A stretch of DNA of 64,000 nt, taken from Methylophaga lonarensis MPL. Its GTDB lineage: Bacteria; Pseudomonadota; Gammaproteobacteria; Nitrosococcales; Methylophagaceae. This document shows, piece after piece, positions 29,855 to 38,258 of this stretch. A program made the position numbers and the translations under genes. The notes beneath the pieces were generated by a model, which saw only the letters and a list, made by a program, of their open reading frames with translations, ran no database searches and was not told the origin of the DNA. The number at the start of each line of letters is the position of its first letter. Positions within the stretch are counted from its first letter, which is position 1. The stretch is from NCBI RefSeq assembly GCF_000349205.1, contig NZ_APHR01000037.1:1-64000 (forward strand), in the 5' to 3' direction.

Positions 29855-30238
29855 TTAAAAAATCTGGCTGCTGGGCATCACCGAGACCCAGTGCCCATTT
29901 CTGCTTTTACAGGCATCGAGTGACTTGGTTTCAGTGTTATTTTGTTGGCGAATAGTCAGATTGTAGGCGAGGCAGGGAAATAGCCCGTAGGTGTATGGGT
30001 ATCTGATTTCGATTTCGTATTGGATACCGGTTTCACTGTTATGCCAAGCATGTGACTGACCTGGCTCGCGGGTAGACAATACTTGCTGGGTTCGATCCAG
30101 ATCGCTGGAAGTCATTGCCGTGTCGGTATCAATACCAGCCTCAACACCTGCTAATAGTTCAAGTGACGCATCTGCTGGTACAGCCAATATGCCGCAGGCC
30201 AACAACACGCTCCAGTGAATTTTTGTGGTTGAAATCAA
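29855..30238 (-). CDS. Hypothetical exported protein, surface-antigen-like
   Basis: A 127-residue protein with a signal peptide (about residues 1-24, WSVLLACGILAVPADAS). The mature part has HAWHNSETGIQYEIEIRYPYT, then a cysteine in GLFPCLAYNLTI and another in SLDACKSRNGHWV. This pattern (Trp, aromatic pairs and two Cys) resembles the C-terminal domain of RT0821/17-kDa-type surface proteins, but the match is by eye. It is convergent with cmoB and only 4 bp away. Confidence 0.6.
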   Translation of the reverse strand: MISTTKIHWSVLLACGILAVPADASLELLAGVEAGIDTDTAMTSSDLDRTQQVLSTREPGQSHAWHNSETGIQYEIEIRYPYTYGLFPCLAYNLTIRQQNNTETKSLDACKSRNGHWVSVMPSSQIF

Positions 30239-30520
30239 GTCGTGCCCCAGTCGTTTTGACAGTCTGTTATTAGAATACGGCTATGACTTCATCGAATGAG
30301 CAAACTATCCCGTAAAAACGGGATAATTTTCCTTAAAACAGCCTGGACTAATCCTGATAAATCAGCGCCTTAGCAAAATTGTGTCAGGCATTAGAGCGAG
30401 TAGCAGAGAGTGAACAGTTTGTTCGACAGCTTTCAGTTCACTAAAAACCAAAAGTGTCGAAAAACTCGGCTATATTGATCACAATCGTCGGAATACTTAA
30501 TTTAATTACCGAGAAGTTTG

Positions 30521-31453
30521 ATGCAAACCGCGACTAAAACCTCATTAAAGACGGTCTTTATTGGCTGGAGAGTGTTGCTGCTGGAGCGACCATTTGTTTC
30601 TTTGGGACTGGCCTTGTCTTTGATGTCAGTGCTGTTGATGGTCTTGCTGTCACTGATGCAGTTGTTTACTGATATCGAGCCTCAATATCTAAGATGGGCC
30701 TTACTGGCCGGCATGTTGGGTGCGGCGTCAACAGCTCTGGGGGCTTTGCCGGGGATTATCGTCAAAAAAACACCAGACATCGTTGAAGACAGCATGCTGG
30801 GCGTGGCTGCAGGCATGATGCTTGCCGCCACAGTATTTTCCCTGATTTTGCCTGGCCTCGAAGTCGCTGAAGTGCTGACAGCCAACACGCTATTGGGGGT
30901 GTTGCTGATCATTCTCGGCATGTCTTTTGGGGTATTGCTCATGCTGGGCCTGGATCACTTTCTGCCACACGAGCATCAACACACTGGCCCTTGTGGCGCC
31001 GGCCATCAACAAGTGGGCCGGGTCAGTTTATTTGTACTGGCAATTGCGCTTCATAACTTCCCGGAGGGCATGGCAATCGGGGTTGGCTTCACAGATGGAG
31101 ATTTGTCTGTTGGCATTCCGATGACGGCGGCCATTGCTTTGCAGAACATACCTGAAGGTTTGGCAGTGGTACTGGCTTTACGCCGCATCAACATGCCAGC
31201 AGCCAAAGCTGTTGCGATAGCTGCCGCTACTGGATTGGTTGAACCGCTTGGAGCCTTGTTTGGAATTTTGATGGCGAGTGGTGCGCCCGTATCCTATCCC
31301 CTGGGACTCGGTATTGCTGCAGGTGCCATGTTGTTTGTCGTGTCACATGAAGTGATCCCGGAAACCCACCGTAACGGGCATCAAACACCGGCCACCCTGG
31401 GACTGATGGCCGGATTTTTTCTGATTATGCTGCTTGATACCTTGCTGGGCTAA
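30521..31453 (+). CDS. ZIP-family metal transporter
   Basis: A 310-residue inner-membrane protein with about eight hydrophobic segments. The metal-site motifs are HNFPEGMAIGVGF (helix IV) and QNIPEGLAVVLAL (helix V), typical of ZIP/ZupT proteins that bring in Zn(II) or other divalent metals. A short His-rich loop (HFLPHEHQHTGPCGAGHQQ) near residue 150 could bind metal. The ATG at 30521 is preferred to the TTG one codon earlier. No motif like that at 37682 or 41224 was seen upstream, so Zur control is not supported for this gene. Confidence 0.9.
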   Translation: MQTATKTSLKTVFIGWRVLLLERPFVSLGLALSLMSVLLMVLLSLMQLFTDIEPQYLRWALLAGMLGAASTALGALPGIIVKKTPDIVEDSMLGVAAGMMLAATVFSLILPGLEVAEVLTANTLLGVLLIILGMSFGVLLMLGLDHFLPHEHQHTGPCGAGHQQVGRVSLFVLAIALHNFPEGMAIGVGFTDGDLSVGIPMTAAIALQNIPEGLAVVLALRRINMPAAKAVAIAAATGLVEPLGALFGILMASGAPVSYPLGLGIAAGAMLFVVSHEVIPETHRNGHQTPATLGLMAGFFLIMLLDTLLG

Positions 31454-31460
31454 AATTCAC

Positions 31461-33227
31461 TCAGAGAGGCCAAATAAGCAAAAGCACGGTCATGGTGGTG
31501 ATGCACACCAGAATATTCATAGGTATGCCTACCTTGATGAAATCCTTGAATCGGTAGCCACCGGGACCATAGACCATCAGGTTGGTCTGATAGCCCAACG
31601 GCGTTGCAAAGCTGGCCGAGGCAGCCATCATGATGGCAAAAATAAACGGCTCATTACTCAAGCCAGCTTTGGCCGTCATTTCAAGCACAATCGGCACCAT
31701 CAGCACCGCGGCTGCATTATTGGTGATCATTTCTGTTAACAGGGACACCACCAGATAAGTTAGTAAAAGCATCAGCCAGGGTTTGTTTTGGCTGAATGAA
31801 ATAATATTTTCAGCGATAGTGCTGGCGACGCCTGTTTTCTGTAGTGCCATGCCAAGCGCAAAAGAGCCGGCGATGGTGATAATAACGGTCAGATCCAGAC
31901 TTTTTTCTGCCTGGCTAATCGACAAACAGCCGGTTAGCAGCATCAGACTGGCACCAATCAGTGCGGCGTTAAGCATGCTGATAAAGCCAAAGCCTGCCGC
32001 TGCAACCAGCGTAATTAAGATCGCCCAGGACAGATAGGCTTTGTTGTGACGTGGCTGTTCGGTATCAAGGTCATTAATTAACAGAAAGTCTTTGTTGTAG
32101 CGCTGACGACTGACAAAGGCTGGCCGAGCCTCCAGCAGCAAAGTGTCACCGGCAGACAAGATGATATTGCTCAGATTGCCTTCGACCCGTTCGCCATTTC
32201 GAGCGACTGCCAGAACAACGGCGCCATAGCGCTCCAAAAACCTGGCTTCACGAATCGCTTCGCCAATTGAGGCGCAATGTGGAGAAACCACTGCTTCCAC
32301 CAGGCAGCGTTCCGGGCGTTCATCATCAAGTGCACTGCTGTTGGCATTGGTAGAGGGTTCTATGCCTCGAATACGCAACAGATCGGTAATGCCCTGGGTG
32401 TCACCCGCAAATACCAGTCGATCGCCGCCTTGGAGTCGTTCTTCTGAAGCAACAGCGGTCAACACCGTTCCGTTACGGTCGATTTCAACCAGATAAACAC
32501 TTTTCAGATCACGCAGCCCGGCTTCACGGACACTTTTGCCAACCAGTGGCCCATTTTGCTCGACAGAAACTTCCAGTGTGAATTCGCGGACATTCTTGAA
32601 AGCTTGTCGCTTGTTTAAATCAGGCAACCATTTGGGGAAAAACACCCACATGAACAACAAGCCAGCGATAGCCACTGGCAGACCAATAATGGTGATAGAA
32701 AATATCGAAAAACCGGCTTCACCGGTCAGAGATTGGTATTGACCGTTTACCACCAGATTGGTGCTGGTGCCAATTAGCGTCAATGTGCCACCGAGAATGG
32801 CTGTGTAGCTGAGCGGTATCATGATTTTGGAAGGATTGATGCCGATTTTTTGTGCCCAGACGTTGATGGCTGGAATCATAGTGGCAACCACCGGAGTGTT
32901 ATTGAGAAAAGCGCTTAACAACACCACAGGACTGAAAATACGTGCATAGGCGCCGCGAGTGGTTTTCGGATTACCCAATAACTTTCGCACCAAAATATCG
33001 ATACCACCGGATGAGTGGATGCCAGCGGCAACAACAAACATGGCGGCAACAGTAATGAGTCCGCTATTACTGAATCCTGATAATGCTTCGCCTGCTGTAA
33101 GGATGCCTGATGCGCTCAGAAGAGTCAGCGCTATCAGCATGGCCACGTGTGGACGGACACTTGTCAGTATCAGGCTGAGCAGCACACCCAGGGTGATCGC
33201 GAGTGCAAACCATGCTTGCCAGTCCAT
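31461..33227 (-). CDS. SLC13/DASS family permease with two RCK-C (TrkA-C) domains
   Basis: About 588 residues. Membrane segments flank a cytoplasmic region (about residues 190-375) with two TrkA-C-like domains (GPLVGKSVREAGLRD... and CASIGEAIREARFLERYGA...). SLC13 motifs are FLNNTPVVATMIPA and GTSTNLVVNGQY in the first half and TNNAAAVLMVPI with LGYQTNLMVYGPGGYRFKDF in the second. Members move sulfate, dicarboxylates or other anions with Na+; the substrate here cannot be told. The start at 33227 is chosen for its GGGA site; the frame is open to 33251. Confidence 0.88.
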   Translation of the reverse strand: MDWQAWFALAITLGVLLSLILTSVRPHVAMLIALTLLSASGILTAGEALSGFSNSGLITVAAMFVVAAGIHSSGGIDILVRKLLGNPKTTRGAYARIFSPVVLLSAFLNNTPVVATMIPAINVWAQKIGINPSKIMIPLSYTAILGGTLTLIGTSTNLVVNGQYQSLTGEAGFSIFSITIIGLPVAIAGLLFMWVFFPKWLPDLNKRQAFKNVREFTLEVSVEQNGPLVGKSVREAGLRDLKSVYLVEIDRNGTVLTAVASEERLQGGDRLVFAGDTQGITDLLRIRGIEPSTNANSSALDDERPERCLVEAVVSPHCASIGEAIREARFLERYGAVVLAVARNGERVEGNLSNIILSAGDTLLLEARPAFVSRQRYNKDFLLINDLDTEQPRHNKAYLSWAILITLVAAAGFGFISMLNAALIGASLMLLTGCLSISQAEKSLDLTVIITIAGSFALGMALQKTGVASTIAENIISFSQNKPWLMLLLTYLVVSLLTEMITNNAAAVLMVPIVLEMTAKAGLSNEPFIFAIMMAASASFATPLGYQTNLMVYGPGGYRFKDFIKVGIPMNILVCITTMTVLLLIWPL

Positions 33228-33299
33228 AACAAATCCCACATCAGTCTTCAAAACGGCACATTATGGGCCAGTCGTTAATATTTTATAAAATAATATTAG

Positions 33300-33316
33300 G
33301 TTAATTGTATATTAAC
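33300..33316. promoter_or_regulatory. AT-rich inverted repeat upstream of the SLC13 gene
   Basis: GTTAAT-N5-ATTAAC lies 73 bp before the permease start, next to a second AT-rich palindrome (TATTTTATAAAATA) at about 33277-33290. These could be operator half-sites or simply an AT-rich promoter region. Confidence 0.25.
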
Positions 33317-33348
33317 TTATTGAATATGAGTGGCGGTATGTCAAGTCA

Positions 33349-33885
33349 TCAAGGCCAGCTTTGTGGTACTTTTTGAATCTTGTCAACGTCGTACCCTTGC
33401 TGATCAAGCAAGTCGAGCAAGCGCTGATAGTCAGCCTCAGGGATTTGCGGTGTTCTTGCCATGATCCAGACATAGTCGCGTTTGTTTCGACCGATGATGG
33501 TCTGGCTGTATGCATCGTCCAGATAGACAATTCGAAAATCAGCCTTGATGGGCCAGATAAATTGCATACCCCAAACGCTATTGGAGTCGGTATCGCGCAC
33601 AAAACCTTTGGGACGATAGACCTTTTCTGGGCCGTCAAAGCTGCCTCGGCGGAAACTGAAGGTCGTCGCAATCGTGCCATCCGGGTTCAAATCGTAACGT
33701 TCAACAGCATTATGAGCGTCTCTTTCGATGAACGTTGGGATGTTTGCGATGACATACCAGTCCCCCATAAATCGCTCCAGGTCCACATAGTCAACGGTCT
33801 GGATTGGCGGGTGTGAAGTGCTGGCGCAGCCAGCCAGAGTGGCTAGCAGACCTAACCATGTAAAACGGCGTAATAAAGCCTTCAT
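33349..33885 (-). CDS. blc: Outer-membrane lipoprotein Blc (lipocalin)
   Basis: A 178-residue bacterial lipocalin. The lipobox LLATLAGC places the acylated cysteine near residue 20. The lipocalin signature is DLERFMGDWYVIANIPTF (GxW motif), and NKRDYVWIMARTPQI matches the third conserved region. Blc proteins bind lysophospholipids at the inner face of the outer membrane. The start codon lies inside a perfect 13-bp hairpin (33883-33918) that also covers part of the ribosome-binding site. Confidence 0.95.
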   Translation of the reverse strand: MKALLRRFTWLGLLATLAGCASTSHPPIQTVDYVDLERFMGDWYVIANIPTFIERDAHNAVERYDLNPDGTIATTFSFRRGSFDGPEKVYRPKGFVRDTDSNSVWGMQFIWPIKADFRIVYLDDAYSQTIIGRNKRDYVWIMARTPQIPEADYQRLLDLLDQQGYDVDKIQKVPQSWP

Positions 33886-33918
33886 AACAATGCTCCTGTG
33901 TTTTCGAGCATTGTTATG
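33883..33918 (-). promoter_or_regulatory. Hairpin covering the blc start codon
   Basis: CATAACAATGCTC and its exact reverse complement form a 13-bp stem around a 10-nt loop. On the minus-strand RNA the 3' arm holds the blc AUG at its end, and the AGGAG site straddles loop and stem. Folding would hide the start from ribosomes; as DNA, the same palindrome could be an operator. Confidence 0.6.
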
Positions 33919-33955
33919 AGTGGGTTGTGAACCGGGCGTGAAAGCTCGGCCTAGG

Positions 33956-34765
33956 TCAGCTTTTTTGTTTGAGAAGCTGTTTTAACTCTGCAATCTGGTT
34001 AGCCAAGTCCTGCAAAGTCAGTTCATTTTGCATGGCTTCTGCTCGCTCTTCAGCGCGTTCTTGTTCCATCACATTCACCACGATGCCGATCAGCATATTC
34101 AGAAAAGCAAAGGCATTCAGAAAAATAAAGCTGAGGTAGAAAATCCAGCTAAAAGGATAGACCTCCATGGTTTCGTACATGACGCCAGTCCAGCTTTCAA
34201 AGGTCATCACGCGAAATAAAGTCAGCATTGCAACCGCGATGTCGCCCCACAAATGCTCGTTGATACTGGCGAAAAATGTTGTACCAACAGCAGCGTAGAT
34301 GTAAACAATGATAAACATCAGCAGTGCGACATAACCCAGTTGGGGCAGAGCACGTATCAGAGAATTGAGTAATAGCCGTAACTCGGGAATCACCGAGACC
34401 ATTCGCAGTACACGGAATATTCTGATCAACCTTGCCACATAGGCCATTTCACTATCCTGAACAGGAATCAAGCTGACGGCGACTATCAGGGTGTCGAAAA
34501 TATTCCAGCCGCTTTTGAAAAAATCGCGTTTGCGTTGTTCTGCAAAAAAGCGCACCGAGATTTCGGTTAGAAAAAACAGGGTGATGCCGTAATCGAGAAT
34601 ATCAACCAGAGTCAAAATCTGTTGCGGGATATCGTATGTCTTGGCACCGGTGACCAGCGCCGAAAAAATAATGACGCCAACCACGACAAGTTCGAACATG
34701 CGATCCTGGCGCAACCGCTCAAACCGCGATTGCCATGAGTTGGGGCTCGCTGACAGTGTGCTCAT
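33956..34765 (-). CDS. Bacterial voltage-gated sodium channel-like protein (NaChBac family)
   Basis: A 269-residue six-helix channel subunit. S4 shows arginines at three-residue spacing in ARLIRIFRVLRMVSVIPELR (about residues 118-137). The pore loop has TLFRVMTFESWTGVMY, with the FESW selectivity-filter form related to TLESW of NaChBac. S6 is FAFLNMLIGIVVNVME, followed by a charged coiled-coil (about residues 235-269, EERAEAMQNEL...LKQLLKQK) that tetramerises such channels. A marine lifestyle would fit (inference). Confidence 0.85.
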   Translation of the reverse strand: MSTLSASPNSWQSRFERLRQDRMFELVVVGVIIFSALVTGAKTYDIPQQILTLVDILDYGITLFFLTEISVRFFAEQRKRDFFKSGWNIFDTLIVAVSLIPVQDSEMAYVARLIRIFRVLRMVSVIPELRLLLNSLIRALPQLGYVALLMFIIVYIYAAVGTTFFASINEHLWGDIAVAMLTLFRVMTFESWTGVMYETMEVYPFSWIFYLSFIFLNAFAFLNMLIGIVVNVMEQERAEERAEAMQNELTLQDLANQIAELKQLLKQKS

Positions 34766-34915
34766 TGCCTGCTTCCGTGAAGTTAAAATGACTGGCGATC
34801 ATAACGATTCCGATCAATCAGGCAAGCCCTGATGACAATGATGAGCGTGAATAGAATCGTGAGCAGGACTCTGTCCGCGAGACAGCAGGTCGAATAATTG
34901 GAAGGTAGCCTTGGA

Positions 34916-35416
34916 TTAAACCTGGTTTTGTGCTGAGTCTCCCAGATTTTTGATTAAGCGAATGATAAGTTCTTTATTGCTGGTATTGAGTTTACGAAAT
35001 ACCAGCAGGAACTGTTTTTCGCTGTCTGTGATCTTCATCGTTTCTCCATCGAAACCATTGCCATTAGCATGCGCATGGATTACGTCGTTGCTGATTGAGC
35101 GATGATGCTTTTCTGAAGCCAGGCGCATCACGATTTCCTGGTTAAGACTCATCTGATGATTGTCACTGTGCATCTTCAGGATGGCTTTCAGGTCATCCGG
35201 AATTCTGAGGCCAAAAGCCTCTGTATTGTCACTGGGCGGGTTGTTTTTGATGAAGTTTTCCACCTGCTCATCGCAAAACTCTCGATCGAGGCTGTTTCGC
35301 AATTGGAAAAGCGCCTCACTCGTGGTGCTTCTGCTGCTGTGATCAGCCTCACTCTTGAGCCAGTCGAATAATGTGCCTGGCAAGCGGAGACCAAAGGGGC
35401 CTTTGCGTTCGCTCAT
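34916..35416 (-). CDS. Tandem Arc-type ribbon-helix-helix DNA-binding protein
   Basis: About 166 residues with two Arc-like domains in one chain. Domain 1 (about residues 5-45) reads GPFGLRLPGTLFDWLKSEAD then SRSTTSEALFQLRNSL. Domain 2 (about 66-105) reads EAFGLRIPDDLKAILKMHSD then MSLNQEIVMRLASE. In Arc proteins the first strand contacts DNA as a dimer, so one chain here could act like a covalent dimer. A C-terminal helix pair of unknown role follows. The start at 35416 is chosen because it directly precedes domain 1; ATG 35473 is possible, but no clear ribosome-binding site supports either. Two palindromes upstream may be its operators. Confidence 0.75.
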   Translation of the reverse strand: MSERKGPFGLRLPGTLFDWLKSEADHSSRSTTSEALFQLRNSLDREFCDEQVENFIKNNPPSDNTEAFGLRIPDDLKAILKMHSDNHQMSLNQEIVMRLASEKHHRSISNDVIHAHANGNGFDGETMKITDSEKQFLLVFRKLNTSNKELIIRLIKNLGDSAQNQV

Positions 35417-35454
35417 TAAACAGGAGTGTAAACAGTTGTTATTGACATAGTTAG

Positions 35455-35484
35455 TTACCACAGGTAGCTTCATTACCACTGGTA
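35455..35484. promoter_or_regulatory. Two tandem palindromes, candidate Arc-type operators
   Basis: TTACCACAGGTA (35455-35466) and TTACCACTGGTA (35473-35484) differ at one base; each contains a palindromic TACC-N3-GGTA core, centres 18 bp apart (about two helical turns). They lie between the divergent Arc-type gene and the PAS-GGDEF-EAL gene. A + strand TTGACA at 35442-35447 is correctly placed for the first repeat to sit in a promoter spacer. Confidence 0.5.
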
Positions 35485-35590
35485 TTTACTCTGGTCATCA
35501 TCAGAGTTAAATTCAGCTTAGGAAGTCTGCAAAATCAGACGTGAATCAGCTGTGAATACCCTCTGAATGAGGCTTATCAGCTGATGGTTA

Positions 35591-37636
35591 ATGGAGCTTG
35601 TTACATTGAGAAACGCACTTCTGGAAGCAGCCTTCAATTGCACCGATGAAGGCATCATCATCACGGATGAAGACCAATGTATCCTTGAGGTCAATGAAGC
35701 TATTCGTCTGATGACTGGATTCACGCGCGAAGAGTTGCTTGGTAAAAAAGTCCCTTTCCTAAGTATCGGTGAGAGTGGCGAACTCTTTAGCCAGATCATG
35801 GATGATTTAAGGCAAAATGGAATCTGGCAAGGTTGTGTAAATTCCCAGCACAAAAACGGTGATGCCAGTCACGCTAACTGCAGTGTCAGGCAGATGGAAT
35901 TGCAGTCCGGATTATTTTTTATCAGCCATATTAATATTCCAGGCCGACAATCCTTGGCACAAGCCTCTGACAGATATTGCCAATACCGCAATGAAGCCGC
36001 ATCCAATCGAACTGTTTTACAGCAGACCTTTGATCAACTGAAACAGACAAACAAACATCAGCTGGCGATTTGTTTTTTCGATCTGGATGATTTCATTAGC
36101 GTTAATCAGCAGTACGGAACAGACGCTGGTGAGCATGTACTGGCTGAAATACCCAATAGAATCCATCAATTTGCCAAGGTTAGAATGATTCACCGTTATG
36201 CCGGTGATGAATTTGTCGTGTTGCTCAGCGACATTCATGATCACGTAGAGTGTGAACGAGCACTTGAGCGGATTCAGTCATTGTTATCTGCACCAATCAC
36301 AACAGTATCTGGCCAATCAGTAGTGATCAGTGCCTCAATCGGCTACACCCTATATCCCGAAGATACGGATAATCTGGATACTCTGATAAGACACGCTGAT
36401 CAGGCAATGCTGAATGCCAAAATGGATGGTAAAGGCAAATATTGTCGTTACGATACAAGCGAAGCCGTAGAGATTGCTGAAAAAAACCAGCAACGTCGCG
36501 AGATTGCCACAGCGATTGATGAAGATCAGCTGGAGCTGTTCTTTCAGCCCAAGATAAGACTCAGCACCGGTAAGATTTTTGGTTTTGAGGCGTTGATTCG
36601 TTGGCGTCACCCTGAGCGTGGGCTGTTGACGCCAGACAAGTTCATCAGTGCCATTTACGATACTGATCTGGAAGTCAAGCTTGGCAACTGGGTAATACAA
36701 CGAGCGCTTGAAACTTTGTCGCAGTGGCAAAATCGCGGTTGGCAATATCAATTGAGCATCAACCTCTCGGCTGGACATTTGTGTTTTCGTTCTTTTTTTG
36801 TTGATTTGGAACAGTTTGCTCACAAATACGCCGATCTGGATTTATCCCGATTACAGATAGAAATTCTCGAGAGTAATCGTCTCAGTGATTTGACGCTGAT
36901 ACGCAAGGTCATCAGCAAGCTGGCATCGCATTACGGCATCAGTACCGCACTGGATGATTTCGGCACTGGTTATTCATCATTGACACATATCAGAAACCTA
37001 CCGGTGTCACTGGTGAAAATTGATCAGCTCTTTGTCCGGCAGATGCTGATCAATCCTGAAGATTGCAAGATCGTAGAGGGCGTGATTGCACTGGCACAAT
37101 CATTTAACGTAACCGTACTGGCAGAAGGGGTAGAGTCAATCAAACATGGCGAGATCCTTCTGGCCATGGGCTGCGACCTGGCTCAAGGTTATGCTATTGC
37201 CAAACCCATGCCGATGGATTTAATCAACCTGTTTTTGAATGCCTTTCGCGGCATTGCTGAGTGGACTAGCATGCGCGGAATTCGATCGCAGGGCAGAAAC
37301 TCCCAACTCAGTCTTTTTTATCACTACACCTGCTTTTGGCTTGAACAACTTGATGTCGTCATCAATCACGATGAAATCCAAGGACAAACTCCACCGATTC
37401 TCAATCCACATCTTTGTCATTGTGGTATTTGGCTTGATCGGGCCAGACAACAAGATCTTTTTGATGGTAATACGCTCGCTGCACTAAGCGGCTGGCATGC
37501 AGAATTACATCGTCATGGTCAGTCACTTTCCGAGCTGCAACAGCAAGGTAAGATCTCAGAGAGCCGTCAGCTTTATCTTACTCTGCAACCAAATTTCAAC
37601 GATATCCTCGAACAAATCCAATCTATCATTCGCTAA
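35591..37636 (+). CDS. PAS-GGDEF-EAL protein with C-terminal CZB-like zinc-binding domain
   Basis: 681 residues. A PAS domain (about 10-110) is followed by a GGDEF domain with the variant motif RYAGDEF and no RxxD inhibitory site. The EAL domain looks catalytically complete: FEALIRWRHP, NLSAGHL, EILES, DDFGTGYSS, VKIDQLF, AEGVES and AQGYAIAKP. The last 100 residues match the spacing of the chemoreceptor zinc-binding (CZB) domain: a His in FYHYTCFW, then CHCGIW, then HAELH, giving three His and one Cys as potential zinc ligands. I infer a zinc-responsive c-di-GMP phosphodiesterase. ATG 35591 has no ribosome-binding site; TTG 35606 has GGAG 9 nt before it. The zinc island starts 200 bp downstream. 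Confidence 0.85.
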   Translation: MELVTLRNALLEAAFNCTDEGIIITDEDQCILEVNEAIRLMTGFTREELLGKKVPFLSIGESGELFSQIMDDLRQNGIWQGCVNSQHKNGDASHANCSVRQMELQSGLFFISHINIPGRQSLAQASDRYCQYRNEAASNRTVLQQTFDQLKQTNKHQLAICFFDLDDFISVNQQYGTDAGEHVLAEIPNRIHQFAKVRMIHRYAGDEFVVLLSDIHDHVECERALERIQSLLSAPITTVSGQSVVISASIGYTLYPEDTDNLDTLIRHADQAMLNAKMDGKGKYCRYDTSEAVEIAEKNQQRREIATAIDEDQLELFFQPKIRLSTGKIFGFEALIRWRHPERGLLTPDKFISAIYDTDLEVKLGNWVIQRALETLSQWQNRGWQYQLSINLSAGHLCFRSFFVDLEQFAHKYADLDLSRLQIEILESNRLSDLTLIRKVISKLASHYGISTALDDFGTGYSSLTHIRNLPVSLVKIDQLFVRQMLINPEDCKIVEGVIALAQSFNVTVLAEGVESIKHGEILLAMGCDLAQGYAIAKPMPMDLINLFLNAFRGIAEWTSMRGIRSQGRNSQLSLFYHYTCFWLEQLDVVINHDEIQGQTPPILNPHLCHCGIWLDRARQQDLFDGNTLAALSGWHAELHRHGQSLSELQQQGKISESRQLYLTLQPNFNDILEQIQSIIR

Positions 37637-37681
37637 AACTGAAACACCATCTTGGCTGACAGTTCTACTTGCAGATTTAAT

Positions 37682-37694
37682 GATATGATATATC
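37682..37694. promoter_or_regulatory. Candidate Zur operator upstream of the dksA2 operon
   Basis: GATATGATATATC, about 150 bp before dksA2. Its exact reverse complement occurs at 41224-41236 before the second zinc-island operon. The core ATGATATATC(A)T is near-palindromic and AT-rich, as Zur boxes are, but it does not match the E. coli Zur consensus closely. Confidence 0.45.
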
Positions 37695-37718
37695 CTATAG
37701 TTGTTTTAGACGGCCTGC

Positions 37719-37803
37719 GTCTGTGTGTTCAGGCGTTAACATCACACAGACATAGCGCTGTATCAAGAGAAGTGGATGAGTATTTCAGTGCGAAGATGCA
37801 CTG
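37719..37803 (+). promoter_or_regulatory. Structured leader of the dksA2 operon
   Basis: A perfect 9-bp inverted repeat GTCTGTGTG (37719-37727) / CACACAGAC (37743-37751) with a 15-nt loop is followed by a 6-bp hairpin CAGTGC-N6-GCACTG (37786-37803). Both fall between the putative operator and the start of dksA2, in what would be the mRNA leader. Confidence 0.4.
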
Positions 37804-37844
37804 AGTAAACATCATCATTTTTCCACCGAAAGAAGGTGTCACAG

Positions 37845-38258
37845 ATGTTGGATGAACAAAGCCTGTTGCAAGCACCAGAAGAGGACTACATGAATGCCGA
37901 ACAACTGGCGTTTTTTGATGAACTGTTGCTGCGAACCAAACAGGAAACCCAGGAAGAAATAGAACGGCTTCGACAGGACATGGATATGAGCGGCCAGGTT
38001 AGCGATGTCTCAGACAGAGCCACGCTTGAGGAGGAAGCGCAAATCGCCATAAGAATTGCAGACAGAAAGCGACAATTGATACCCAAAATTGACGCTGCGC
38101 GCAGGCGCATTCAAACCGGTGATTATGGCTATTGTCTTGAAACTGGTGAACCTATTGGTATTGCCCGGTTGTTGATTCGTCCGACAGCGGAATATTGCAC
38201 GGACGTTAAACAACTCAATGAAAAAAGAGAACTCAACTATGACCACAAGCAACGATAA
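37845..38258 (+). CDS. DksA2-type transcription factor lacking a complete zinc finger
   Basis: A 137-residue coiled-coil protein that acts in the RNA polymerase secondary channel with ppGpp. The DksA tip region contains [11 protein letters not shown] with the conserved acidic residues. The zinc-finger region reads [12 protein letters not shown] and later [13 protein letters not shown]: each CxxC pair has only its first cysteine (CLET and CTDV). Pseudomonas DksA2 has the same two-cysteine state, works without zinc and is Zur-controlled. ATG 37845 is preferred over GTG 37836, because AAGG lies 8 nt before it. The downstream GTPase starts inside its 3' end. Confidence 0.88.
   Translation: MLDEQSLLQAPEEDYMNAEQLAFFDELLLRTKQETQEEIERLRQDMDMSGQVSDVSDRATLEEEAQIAIRIADRKRQLIPKIDAARRRIQTGDYGYCLETGEPIGIARLLIRPTAEYCTDVKQLNEKRELNYDHKQR

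Noticed and set aside
30239-30520. Possible regulatory RNA or Zur site before the ZIP transporter gene
   Set aside because: Only a short CCCGT-N4-ACGGG hairpin and AT-rich sequence are visible; the 13-mer of the zinc island is absent.
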